NCBI GenBank assembly: GCA_000697355.1
Contig: JNEN01001235.1
Coordinates: 1-11,555 of the forward strand
Direction of reading: 5' to 3'
Source of the DNA: Syncephalastrum monosporum B8922
Taxonomy: Eukaryota; Mucoromycota; Mucoromycetes; Mucorales; Syncephalastraceae
Length of the DNA stretch: 11,555 nt
Both the position numbers and the translations under genes were made by a program. Positions 1 to 6,928 of the stretch are shown in pieces; positions within the stretch are counted from its first letter, which is position 1; each line of letters begins with the position of its first letter. A model generated the notes under the pieces. That model made no database searches and had not been told where the DNA came from. It saw nothing but the letters and a program-made list of their open reading frames with translations.

Positions 1-398
1 TTTTTTTTTTTTTTGACTCTTCTTTCCCTTTTTTATTTTTTCATGGCTAATTCTATCCATCTTTTGGCCTGCACCACCTCCATAATGTAAAAGTTTCCCT
101 TGTGTCTTACTGATGATTCAGATACCACATCTGGGAACTTTTTTCATTTTTCAATAGATAATGTTTGTAACTGAATAAAACGGAGCGCTGGTCCACCACC
201 TGAATATGTAAAAGTCACAGAGACATATTGTCGTACAACTCATGCTTGACAACACGACAACTGAATTTTACCATTTCGTACAACACGAATTTTATTCCTC
301 GCTGCACGTGACTTGCTTTTACGTCACGCAAACTGGAAGGAATTTGCTCAAATTTATTTTTATTATATAACATATAAAAGTCAACTTTTCAAGTTGAA
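1..398. other. Intergenic region upstream of tRNA-Cys
   Basis: No coding frame is convincing here. The window opens on a run of 14 T followed by T-rich sequence. The stretch contains a GCACGTGAC site at 304-312, and an AT-rich segment with TATA-like TATATAACATATAAAAG at 363-380, about 20-35 bases before the tRNA-Cys gene. Upstream TATA-like sequences are known to help TFIIIB positioning at some fungal tRNA genes. That role here is inference. Confidence 0.5.
381..397 (+). repeat. Perfect 7-bp hairpin immediately upstream of tRNA-Cys
   Basis: TCAACTT, a TTC loop and AAGTTGA form a perfect inverted repeat that ends one base before the first base of the mature tRNA-Cys. It would lie in the 5' leader if transcription starts at the usual distance upstream. 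Alternatively it is a chance palindrome in an AT-rich promoter. Confidence 0.6.
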
Positions 399-470
399 GG
401 AGCTATGGCACAGTGGTAGCGCATCGGATTGCAGATCCGCAGGTCCCGTGTTCGAATCACGGTAGCTCCT
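399..470 (+). tRNA. tRNA-Cys (anticodon GCA)
   Basis: This is an intronless 72-nt cloverleaf. The acceptor GGAGCTA (399-405) pairs with TAGCTCC (463-469), and the discriminator base is T470. The D arm contains AGTGGTAG. The anticodon loop TTGCAGA carries GCA at 431-433, closed by a CGGA/TCCG stem. The T arm is CCGTG-TTCGAAT-CACGG, fully paired, and the box B match is GTTCGAATC. A T5 run at 508-512 is the first obvious RNA polymerase III stop, about 38 nt downstream. All arms pair apart from one D-stem mismatch and one at the base of the anticodon stem, so the gene is very probably functional. Confidence 0.96.
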
Positions 471-514
471 GATATAAAGGTCAGGTTAATTTCCGACACG
501 GAAAATGTTTTTGT

Positions 515-590
515 TGGGGGTGTCGGGAGTCGAACTCCCTTACGCTGTCGGGACCTTAATCCCTTTTGCTTCCAATGATCAATGACGCCA
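515..590 (-). pseudogene. tRNA-Leu(UAA)-like relic
   Basis: On the minus strand a good T arm (GGGAG-TTCGACT-CCC) is followed by an acceptor-like GACACCCCCA. Upstream of it lies GGGA-TTAAGG-TCCC, which looks like an anticodon arm of tRNA-Leu(UAA) with a loop one base short, then a GACAGCGTAA variable-region-like segment. No matching 5' acceptor strand or D arm is visible, so this is a decayed or rearranged copy. The identity Leu is a guess from the loop. The T arm is the only strong part. Confidence 0.4.
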
Positions 591-729
591 TAGGTGGCGG
601 ACAACAAGGAATCCATTTTTAGAAGCATCTTCAAGAAGTGCCCTACCGTTTACGGACACAGCACCGATGTGAGATTGCTCAATCTCAAAGGGTTACCCCA
701 CCTTCCCTTTTGGGAACTCGCCTTCCTTT
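591..729. other. Short unexplained spacer with an 18-base palindrome
   Basis: No gene is seen. TGAGATTG-CT-CAATCTCA at 670-687 is a perfect 8-bp inverted repeat, and CGCCA-TAGG-TGGCG occurs at 586-599. Pyrimidine-rich sequence from about 700 resembles the start of the following minisatellite. Confidence 0.4.
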
Positions 730-1020
730 TCGAGAAGTGACATTTTCTTTTTCTTTTCATCACTTAAATGATATTTCTTTTTCCTTTTCACCACTTAAGT
801 GATATTCTCTTTTCCCTTTCATCACTTACCTGGCATTTCTCTTTCCCTTTCACCACCTACTTGACAATTTCTTTTCCCCATCACAACTTACCTGGCATAT
901 TCTTTTTCTTTTCACCACTTACCTGGTATTTTCCTTTTCCCCTTATCACTTACCTGGTATTTTCTTCCTCTTTTCAACAGCTAACTGATATTCTCTTTTT
1001 CTTTTTATCACTTAACTGAC
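730..1020. repeat. 31-bp minisatellite, nine units
   Basis: The landmark CACTTA (or a variant) begins at 761, 792, 823, 854, 885, 916, 947, 978 and 1009, so every step is exactly 31 bases. The unit is roughly CACTTACCTGGTATTTTC followed by a pyrimidine tract ending in TTTTCAC. Unit sequences differ by substitutions and almost never by length. Sequence at 730-760 is a more decayed unit. The plus-strand open frame across 768-1019 is a by-product: 31 is not a multiple of three, so its protein repeats only every 31 residues, and it should not be called a gene. The array abuts the broken 3' side of the transposase at 1021. Confidence 0.93.
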
Positions 1021-1685
1021 CTTTTGATATATTTTTTATAGTTTTTGGTGATTTAACTAATGATGAATATATGGATTTTCTAGGTGTTTCTTTAAGATAT
1101 TCATACAAAATATGTAATATTTCATTTACAGGCAATTTTTGATTGGCAAATATAGTACCTTTTAATATTGAACATGATTTCCTACAACCTTCTTTTTTAC
1201 ATCTATACAGTTTTGATTTATAATATACACCTAGATTATTATTACAGTACTCACATTTAATTTTTCTATTAAGATAACCTTTTTCAAATAAATACTCTAT
1301 TGCTTTGAATTTCATGTAGATTATCCAACTTTTTTGTTGCTTTATCATTCTTTTCTATTATTTCTTTTCTAGGTTTTTGATATTTATTCTTTCTTTTAAT
1401 ATCTTTTAGCATATTACGTTCAATTCTACTAATATCAGCAATAGTCCAATTATCATATCTTACATATTTCATATTACTTACCATAGTTTTGTTCATATTT
1501 TCCATATTTTCCATATTTTCCATAGTATTCATATGCTGCATAGTTTTCATATCTTTCATATCTTTCATATTTTTCATATTTTTCATATTTTCAATAAGGT
1601 CATACTTTTTCATAGGCTCATGTATTTTTAAATAATTTTTTTCATATTTGGATTTTTGTAATTTTGTAATTCTATGTGATTTCAT
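1021..1685 (-). pseudogene. IS1595/Merlin-type transposase, frameshifted and truncated
   Basis: Two overlapping minus frames together resemble the N-terminal half of an ISXO2/IS1595-like (Merlin) transposase. The upstream frame (start 1685, open to 1284) is basic and has a Met-rich tripeptide run at residues 33-66. The downstream frame (from about 1348) contains AIEYLFEKGYL, a zinc ribbon (CEYC ... CKKEGC) and the family-typical KGTIF ... LP..EIL..LYEYL block. The frames differ by one base. An A6 run (plus-strand T6 at 1330-1335) lies inside the overlap and is a natural indel site. Reading past 1021 enters the minisatellite, so the DDE catalytic domain is absent. In this superfamily the full protein would bind the transposon ends and cut DNA. 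This copy cannot. An intron instead of a frameshift is possible but no clear splice pair is seen. Confidence 0.72.
1488..1586 (-). repeat. In-frame 9-bp repeat coding Met-X-Asn/Asp tripeptides
   Basis: Residues 34-66 of the upstream transposase frame are runs of M-K-N, M-K-D, M-E-N and related triplets, about eleven in all. On the plus strand this appears as repeated TTTTCATAT or TTTCCATAT. The repeat sits between the N-terminal basic segment and the YVRYDNWTIADISRIERN segment. It looks like replication-slippage expansion tolerated in a linker. Confidence 0.85.
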
Positions 1686-1880
1686 ATTGATTTTTAATAA
1701 AAATAAAATAATTTATCAAAATAATAAAAATAAAAACTTTTTAGAGAATTAAAAATTCAATTTTATATCGTAAAGTATGCATGTAAATTAGTTTGTGTAA
1801 CCAAATGCAGGAGTTGGTTATAATTAAAATATATTTAATTTTGGAAAATATATTTCGTCAGTTATCTTACCCTTTAGCCC

Positions 1881-2279
1881 TTGTCTCTGTCAAGTCCCTT
1901 AAGGATCCTCGTGCAAGCCAAGTCCTGAATCTCTGTCTGTATCTTTGTATCCGTCTACCTCGCTTCCAGTTGTAGCGTCACATCTCGCTCGCTCTACTTG
2001 CTTACTGCTTCTTGTTTCTGGTTGCCTCGTATGTCCCTGGACCATTGTAAAGACGAAGGATTTTAATATATAATCTCCTGTAGAATAGTTCCTGTCTACT
2101 GTGGCATATATCCCTTGTATTGTCTCGATCTTTGTTATATAATTCTCAGTTCGGTATGTACCTTGTCTGGAGGCGTAGAGTAGTGCCTAACACCCCGTCT
2201 TAGTCCTGTAATCCTTCCCCTTTTGTCTTGTCCTGTCCTGTCCTGTCTTCATCGCGACAGTACCTGAAATTAGTATTTT
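1881..2279. other. No gene; possible decayed LTR on the minus strand
   Basis: No coding frame is credible. Read on the minus strand, TGTTAGGCACTAC begins at 2192 and a TATA-like AATTATATAAC follows. This is the general look of a retrotransposon LTR start, with the far end lost where the AT-rich element begins at 1880. There is no partner LTR in the window, so this is only a suggestion. A short (TGTCC)n tract lies at 2224-2247. Confidence 0.2.
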
Positions 2280-2536
2280 TCACTGCCTTAGCATTGACAC
2301 ATTTATCCGACATGTCAATTGAAATTTATCCGCATCACGCACTCTATACCGATTGGCTCGTATACAACCGAGTATCCGGATCATGGCATTATAAATGAGA
2401 TTCAAGAAGAATATATAAAGGGCAGACTCCAGTAGCCAAGTAGAATAAATTAAGAACACAAATTCACACACACACAACTATCTTTATAGAAACCTACACA
2501 CATTCTCACTGACCCTTTTGTCTCTTTTATCTTTCT
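2280..2536. other. No gene; promoter-like AT-rich segment
   Basis: ATTTATCCG is repeated about 27 bases apart (near 2299 and 2326). TATA-like ATTATAAATGAG (about 2389) and ATATATAAAGG (about 2410) are followed by a CA-rich stretch with a short (CA)n near 2466. This resembles a plus-strand promoter or LTR leader, but no plus-strand gene follows before the minus-strand CENP-B-like frame. Confidence 0.3.
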
Positions 2537-2926
2537 TTATTCTCTGCCCTTCATATATCGCAATTGGAAACCATCAGGAATGCTGATGTTTCCCTGAGCG
2601 GCTTGTATCTTGGCATATTGGATAATCGAGTCTCGCGTGAGCGGCATATTGTTCTTCTCCATTTCATCGACGAACGCAAACAGAACTTCTTCCATTTTGG
2701 GGACAAGGGACTGTTTAATGCGCTTTGCGTCTAGCTGCTCGTTTTCCGTTTGCATGTATTTCCTCTCTTCCTGGATTATGACCGAGATGCTGGATTGGCT
2801 TGGCTTTCTTGTCAGCCCTAATTCTTCTTGAGCCCACTGCGCGAGCTGGCGTTGACTGTACGGAGGCGTCGTACTCTTACGCTTTTGGCATATAGCTAAT
2901 TTTTGGCGGTTAGTAAGTTGTTGCAT
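2537..2926 (-). CDS. CENP-B/pogo-type DNA-binding domain protein, lacking a DDE domain
   Basis: The predicted protein has 129 residues. Residues about 4-50 (LTNRQKLAICQKRK ... SQRQLAQWAQEELGL ... PSQSSISVII) match the first helix-turn-helix typical of pogo/Tigger transposases and CENP-B relatives. Residues about 68-115 (KQS..PKMEEVLFAFVDEM ... ITRDSIIQYAKIQAA-like) match the start of the second, HTH_Tnp_Tc5/CENP-B-type, domain. The usual GWL..FK.R ending of that domain is missing; the frame runs into FQLRYMKGRE and stops. Full pogo transposases are several times longer, with a DDE nuclease that is absent here. The reading frame itself has no stop or shift. It is therefore either a 3'-truncated transposon relic or a small domesticated DNA-binding protein. 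The ATG at 2926 precedes the first conserved block by three codons and fits the family start. Confidence 0.6.
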   Translation of the reverse strand: MQQLTNRQKLAICQKRKSTTPPYSQRQLAQWAQEELGLTRKPSQSSISVIIQEERKYMQTENEQLDAKRIKQSLVPKMEEVLFAFVDEMEKNNMPLTRDSIIQYAKIQAAQGNISIPDGFQLRYMKGRE

Positions 2927-2939
2927 TTTTTTTATCGAA

Positions 2940-3280
2940 AGCAGGCGAAAAAGATGGAGAAGATGTCTTTATGTGTAGCTGTGCCACGCATCACATGTAT
3001 CATAGAGTATAGCGGAAAAAGTATTAGCCGTAACCATTGTCGGAGAATCACTTTTCATAACTCGATCATTCGATAAGTCATCACCAAGGGCTGCAACGGT
3101 GGTGGTCGAGTTATCGAGCGGCGACTGTATATGTTGATATTAATATTAATAGGTTTAGAACGTTTCTCTTAGAAAAAATATAAATACGCGAGAAGTAAAA
3201 TAATAAAACAGGATCGGATCCACCTTCCTCTATTCTCTTGTTCCCTTATAATCCACCTGGCCCTGACTAATCAGCAAAAA
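2940..3280. other. Intergenic, no gene recognised
   Basis: Contains the inverted repeat TAACTCGA (about 3059) and TCGAGTTA (about 3107), a short AT tract TTAATATTAATATTAA-like near 3136, and a TATA-like AAATATAAATACGCG near 3175. The 13-mer AACGTTTCTCTTA at 3159-3171 is identical to 5619-5631 at the end of an AT-rich repeat. Confidence 0.4.
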
Positions 3281-3283
3281 GGA

Positions 3284-3325
3284 AATCCGACACTCCGGGT
3301 CTTGAACTCCCGACACCAGTCGGTC
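3284..3325 (-). pseudogene. Partial tRNA-like 3' half
   Basis: On the minus strand CGGGAG-TTCAAGA-CCCGG looks like a T arm, followed by an acceptor-like AGTGTCGGA that can partly pair with upstream CCGACT. It lies just downstream of tRNA-Asp on the same strand and shares TGTCGGGAGTTC with the Leu-like relic near 522-535. The pairing is imperfect and D and anticodon arms are absent, so it is not a gene. Confidence 0.3.
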
Positions 3326-3326
3326 T

Positions 3327-3337
3327 AAAAAGAAATC
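3327..3337 (-). terminator. RNA polymerase III terminator after tRNA-Asp
   Basis: The minus strand reads TTTCTTTTT starting within a few bases of the tRNA-Asp 3' end. T-runs of this length terminate RNA polymerase III in fungi. No such run separates the tRNA-Ala and tRNA-Asp genes. Confidence 0.75.
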
Positions 3338-3409
3338 CTCTCGGACCGGGAATTGAACCCGGGTCTCCCGCGTGACAGGCGGGGATACTGACCACTATAC
3401 TATCCGAGA
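3338..3409 (-). tRNA. tRNA-Asp (anticodon GTC)
   Basis: This is an intronless 72-nt cloverleaf. The acceptor TCTCGGA pairs fully with TCCGAGA and the discriminator is G. The D region TAGTATAGTGGTCAGTA is the standard eukaryotic Asp form. The anticodon arm CCCGC-CTGTCAC-GCGGG carries GTC (plus strand GAC at 3374-3376). The T arm CCGGG-TTCAATT-CCCGG is perfect. It follows the tRNA-Ala gene by four bases on the same strand. Confidence 0.97.
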
Positions 3410-3413
3410 AGTT

Positions 3414-3486
3414 TGGAGAAGCTGGGCATCGATCCCAGTGCCTCTCGCATGCTAAGCGAGCGCTCTACCACTTGAGCTACATCCCC
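3414..3486 (-). tRNA. tRNA-Ala (anticodon AGC)
   Basis: This is an intronless 73-nt cloverleaf with TAGCTCAAGTGGTAGAGC in the D region. The anticodon arm CTCGC-TTAGCAT-GCGAG carries AGC (plus strand GCT at 3451-3453). The T arm is CTGGG-ATCGATG-CCCAG, with the A54-type loop seen in several fungal tRNA-Ala genes. The acceptor GGGGATG pairs with CTTCTCC except for one T-T mismatch and one G-T pair; the discriminator is A. The gene lies directly upstream of tRNA-Asp with no T-run between them. Confidence 0.94.
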
Positions 3487-3533
3487 GTGTTGGATGCTTG
3501 ACAAATCTGAAATCAATCCTCCGGCCAAGCTAG

Positions 3534-3542
3534 GCACGTGAC
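3534..3542. promoter_or_regulatory. GCACGTGAC site upstream of tRNA-Ala
   Basis: The reverse complement GTCACGTGC contains RTCACRTG, the consensus bound by Cbf1-type bHLH proteins in yeasts. The same 9-mer occurs at 304-312 upstream of tRNA-Cys. CACGTG itself is expected a few times by chance in a window this size, so function is unproven. Confidence 0.3.
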
Positions 3543-4737
3543 GTTACTGCTCTATTCCATGCCTACTTTGATGATGTCACCTTCCATTTTCGGTAGTCCC
3601 TCTCGACCTTCCTTTTTAGTCACCGTCTGTCACACAAACATTCTTCTTCCTGTCGTTAACCTATTTATTTCCCTTGACCCTTTAGTATGCCCTTTCCCTT
3701 TCCTTTCTTTATGATACACTCGTATGCTTAGTCCTTTAGCCTGATCCTTTACGCCACTTACACGCGCGTTTTCACCTATCCTTCCGTCCTTTCCTTACGA
3801 CCTTTTCCCATTACGTTCCTTCTCATTAATTTTGATCATGAGTCCAACCATGGTAGCAGTTATAAAAATGAGATTATTTCTCCAATAAAAAAGCATCATC
3901 AAACAGAGAACAGGAAATGTACTAAGAACGACCCTGAGAACACGACGCACTGTGCCCCACATTGACACCCTTATCCTATCTTGATATTTGTTTCACTTCC
4001 TTTTATTTTCCTTACCTGAATCCGGAGCTTCTCCCACAAATTACAACTGTACCGCACGTGTCATGCTGACACGATTGTGTGAGGTGTCCCGGCCTCGCCA
4101 AATATGTATACAAAAGTATGACATCACCTTCATTTTGCTCCTCTCACCCAATCAAACACCTTCCAAGTAACCGTCACATAATTTTCTAGTTCGCTGTTTA
4201 CTTCATGCCTTGTCCGCGTCCTATTTCCTTTTCCGTCACGACCGCCTCTTTCCCTTCCTCTTTTCTTTTATTCCTTTTTCCCTTTCCCCACAACACTTTA
4301 GTCATCGTCACCATGTAGTTCATTGTCACCATCGCTGTCATGGAGGTTACTCCAATTTATTCGTACCACCACACTCGCACTACCCGCAACCGTATATAAG
4401 CCTATTATTTTATTATCATGGAAAACAACCTTTTTACACACGAGAAAAATACTTGACTTACGCTTGCGCTCGGTGCACTGTGAAAGAGTGCCCACCTAAG
4501 GTTGGAGCAAGAGCGAATGATGATGAGCTTCGTCGCTAACGGCATGGACGGGCAGCAAACAAGAGTCGCCCCTATTTATAACAACCAAACGGCGAACGCT
4601 TCACACCTCCCAAGAACACGACACCACGACTTTTACCTTGCACTGCGTGTCTTGGTCTACTTCTTCTTAATTACATACATACAAGTACGGCCACGGATTC
4701 AGTCCAAAACCACCCCACATACCACACCAAAGTCTAC
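3543..4737. other. Long stretch without a recognisable gene
   Basis: Pyrimidine-rich plus-strand tracts, scattered TATA-like motifs (TATAAAAATGAG near 3860, GTATATAAGCC near 4391) and short open frames with no recognisable domains are all that is visible. The frames on both strands in 4210-4810 are mutually overlapping and compositionally unlike proteins. The last part may include the 5' portion of the LINE that becomes recognisable from about 4738, but I cannot place its start. Confidence 0.5.
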
Positions 4738-5217
4738 ACGTGTCAATGCATTGACTCTGTCGCCCGCCACAAGCCACCTGACCTTGATCACCTGCGTGCC
4801 GAGATGCTGACGCCGATCAGCATGTACCTTGCTGCCCCCCTGGCATGGCTGTTCCAACTCTGTTGGCGCTGGTCCAGCACCCCCGAAGCATGGCGCGTTG
4901 CGCAAGTAGTGCCCATCCACAAGGGGCCGGCCACAGACCCTGCCAATTTTCGGCCAATCAGTCTTCTCTCCGTCTTCCGGAAGGTAATGGAAATTTGCTT
5001 GGCTAACCTTCTGCACGCTTGTTCCCCACCGCTAGACCTCGTCCAAGGCGGCTTTTGACCCCAACGCGGTGCTCTGGATCAGGCTCTGTGCTTGCACGAG
5101 CTCTCGACCCATCACCTTCTTCATCACCGAGTCCGTCCCGTTCTCGTTTTCTTGGACATCAAGTCGGCGTATGACACGGTGGATCGCGACATCGTCTGGC
5201 GTGCCCTGAACAACGTT
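4738..5217 (+). pseudogene. LINE-type reverse transcriptase fragment with one stop codon
   Basis: One reading frame runs from about 4738 to 5217, broken once by TGA at 5056-5058. It shows the non-LTR RT order: an HKPPDLDHLRAEMLTPI-like segment, WR.AQVVPIHKG, NFRPISLLSVFRKVME (fingers motifs), LVQGGF, then ALDQALCLHEL and the motif A block LVFLDIKSAYDTVDRD. The stop sits where this family usually has Arg (GGFR.QR), so one C-to-T change would explain it. The catalytic YADD block, thumb and 3' end are missing because AT-rich sequence begins at about 5208. No endonuclease domain could be recognised upstream. It is a dead copy. GC content is far higher than in the AT-rich island that interrupts it. 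Confidence 0.85.
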
Positions 5218-5628
5218 TAGAAATAGTTAGAAATTCATTTTATTACTAATCTTTGTCCTGATTATCTGATTAATAATAGTTTTTGTAAATAATATATAAA
5301 AGATAAATAATAATTACTTTGTAATTAACAATTATTTTAGAAATAAGGTTATATTTGATATAACTGTATATTTCTTTATCTACATTTGAAATATTCCCTG
5401 TTGCAACTTATAAAATTAAAATTTTAACGATTGGTAGTCCATATTTCTTTCACATTACTTTTTGTTTAAAAAGTAACAAAAAAACCGAAAGAACTTATCT
5501 TTGGAAACAGCACTTCGTAAGTTTTAGCAACTTACAAAGCGAATATAAGTGTTTTCTAAAAAATATAGATAATCACCATTATAAGGTATTGCAAAATTAT
5601 AAATATAGAACAGTTTTTAACGTTTCTC
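5208..5628 (+). mobile_element. AT-rich element, 3' region copy R1
   Basis: This copy aligns along its length with 6887-7288. The left edge falls at the codon pair GAA CAA of an ORF tail (EQRLE ... YY stop, 5208-5249), which matches the end of the ORF at 6584-6928. The last 120 bases (about 5507-5628) are almost identical to 7167-7288, while the first 290 are clearly diverged. It ends at TTTTTAACGTTTCTC, the same 3' terminus as the second copy. It contains a hairpin with loop AACTTAT (5485-5504) and one with stem GTAAGTT (5517-5535). The left edge directly abuts the LINE RT fragment, so this is a 5'-truncated or recombined copy. Confidence 0.75.
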
Positions 5629-5989
5629 TTATTAATGTATATAAGTACATTACTATACAGTATATGTAATGGATATAGAAGATATTATCTTTACATTATC
5701 ATAAAAACATGAAGAGATAGAGTATTTAATATTGTGATATAAAGTATTTTCTATCAATTTTTTGAAATAAGAAAAATATTTGTAAAATATATATACTACC
5801 ATACAAGGTATGGTCTGTTAATAATTTATTTTTGATAAAGAGTTAGTGAAATTCAAATTCATTCCACATGTATCTCATTTCATCCTTACATTCAAGAATC
5901 CTCCCTTCTTTAAATTTCACATATAATAATTTAAAAGATATACATTTCTTCGAAATATTTCATAAATGAAAAAAATTATTAACAGTAGT
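5629..5989. other. AT-rich stretch without a gene
   Basis: No coding frame is visible. The inverted repeat ACCATAC-AAG-GTATGGT lies at 5798-5814. The segment separates the end of copy R1 from the region where similarity to the 5' end of the transposon family resumes. Confidence 0.4.
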
Positions 5990-6211
5990 ATATATTAGGT
6001 ATATAACTATTATAAGGTTTTAGCAATTATCACATATATCTTCAAAATTATAATTAAATTCATGTTTTCCTGCATTATTGGAACACAAGATATTTACTAA
6101 TGCATACTTTATGGGTAAAAAATTAATTTAGCTTTAATATAAAAGTATGTATATATATGTATTATCGAATTTGTAATAATTTTAGTAATATAAAAAGATA
6201 TAAATTAAGAA

Positions 6212-6397
6212 ATGCGAAAGAGAAGAAAAATAACCTATGTTGATTATGAAAAACATATGCTATATGAACAGATTATGATAAATTTTAGAAATTCTTTGGT
6301 ATTTATAATGTTATTAAATCATACAGTACTAGATTTTATCTATACAAGCTCGATAAAAAACTCTGAGAAATATTTAAAAAGATCCAATAAAAATTAG
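6212..6397 (+). CDS. Small ORF at the transposase-start position of copy C
   Basis: Sixty-one residues beginning MRKRRKITYVDYEKHMLYEQ. It begins at the same place relative to the 5' region as the transposase of copy A (MKSHRITKLQKSKYEKNYLK), and both open with a basic Arg/Lys stretch followed by Y-E-K. That resemblance is short and could reflect composition alone. The remainder is hydrophobic and ends in SEKYLKRSNKN. It is probably the stub of a transposase frame broken by mutation. No function can be assigned. Confidence 0.3.
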   Translation: MRKRRKITYVDYEKHMLYEQIMINFRNSLVFIMLLNHTVLDFIYTSSIKNSEKYLKRSNKN

Positions 6398-6583
6398 CTA
6401 ATTAATAAATAATGAAAACTTTTATGACTTTATATTCCAAAAAAAGATATTGTTAAATACATCAATTATAAATTTGCAAATTTGTATTCATCAAAACAAT
6501 TGATTTAGAAAAAACTGAATTTTATTTTATATAAAAATTATAGTTTAAGAATAATTTAAAATTATAGTCGAAAAATATACATA

Positions 6584-6928
6584 ATGCCTTTTCAATTGCA
6601 ATTCAAACTATTTCTATGTGATCTCTTTATGAATGCACAGGAATTCTTACTTTTAGCAGAAAATAACAATAAAAAGATATATGAAATTAACTTTACTGAA
6701 AATAATGATAAAATAAAAGAAATATATGATGATAGTGTTATGGAAAACGATTATGAAGATGAATATAATGATTTTATAATAAAAATGGAAGAATATTTGA
6801 ATGAAAATGATATTGATATTTTGTGTATACCTGACTATAATAGTCTATTAGTAGATTTTACTAAATACAGTCATAATAAAACTATCGAGCAACGTTTAGA
6901 ATTAATAATCATATTAACATATTACTAA
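6584..6928 (+). CDS. Acidic ORF of the AT-rich element, function unknown
   Basis: The predicted protein has 114 residues. It has a hydrophobic start (FQLQFKLFLCDLF, residues 3-15), an acidic centre rich in Asp, Glu and Asn (residues about 40-75), and the tail TIEQRLE ... LTYY. I recognise no domain. Evidence that it is a real element gene is that copy R1 preserves the last 14 codons, including the stop: EQRLE and YY are kept, and only the six residues between differ. The ORF ends at the left part of the 3' repeat. It may be an accessory protein or the C-terminal end of a degenerate transposase. I cannot tell which. Confidence 0.4.
   Translation: MPFQLQFKLFLCDLFMNAQEFLLLAENNNKKIYEINFTENNDKIKEIYDDSVMENDYEDEYNDFIIKMEEYLNENDIDILCIPDYNSLLVDFTKYSHNKTIEQRLELIIILTYY

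Larger units (their letters stand above)
1021..1880 (-). mobile_element. AT-rich Merlin/IS1595-like transposon copy A, truncated
   Basis: This AT-rich segment reads right to left. Its 5' region (1880 down to 1690) begins GGGCTAAAGGGTAAGATAAC and is repeated in opposite orientation at 8311-8510 with only scattered differences. The match stops exactly at 1880/8311, which marks a terminus of the family. A transposase frame starts at 1685. The element ends abruptly at the minisatellite near 1020, so the catalytic half and the other end are missing and no target-site duplication can be checked. The family name rests on the zinc-ribbon and following block of the transposase. Confidence 0.7.

Noticed and set aside
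389..634. Minus-strand 81-codon open frame
   Set aside because: It runs through the antisense of tRNA-Cys and the Leu-like relic.
768..1019. Plus-strand 83-codon open frame rich in Phe, Leu and Ser
   Set aside because: It is the translation of a 31-bp minisatellite; repetition in DNA, not in codons, explains it.
730..1020. CRISPR-like array
   Set aside because: The 31-bp units are contiguous tandem repeats with no unique spacers, in eukaryotic DNA.
4210..4810. Several overlapping open frames on both strands
   Set aside because: None has a recognisable motif, and they overlap one another with biased composition.
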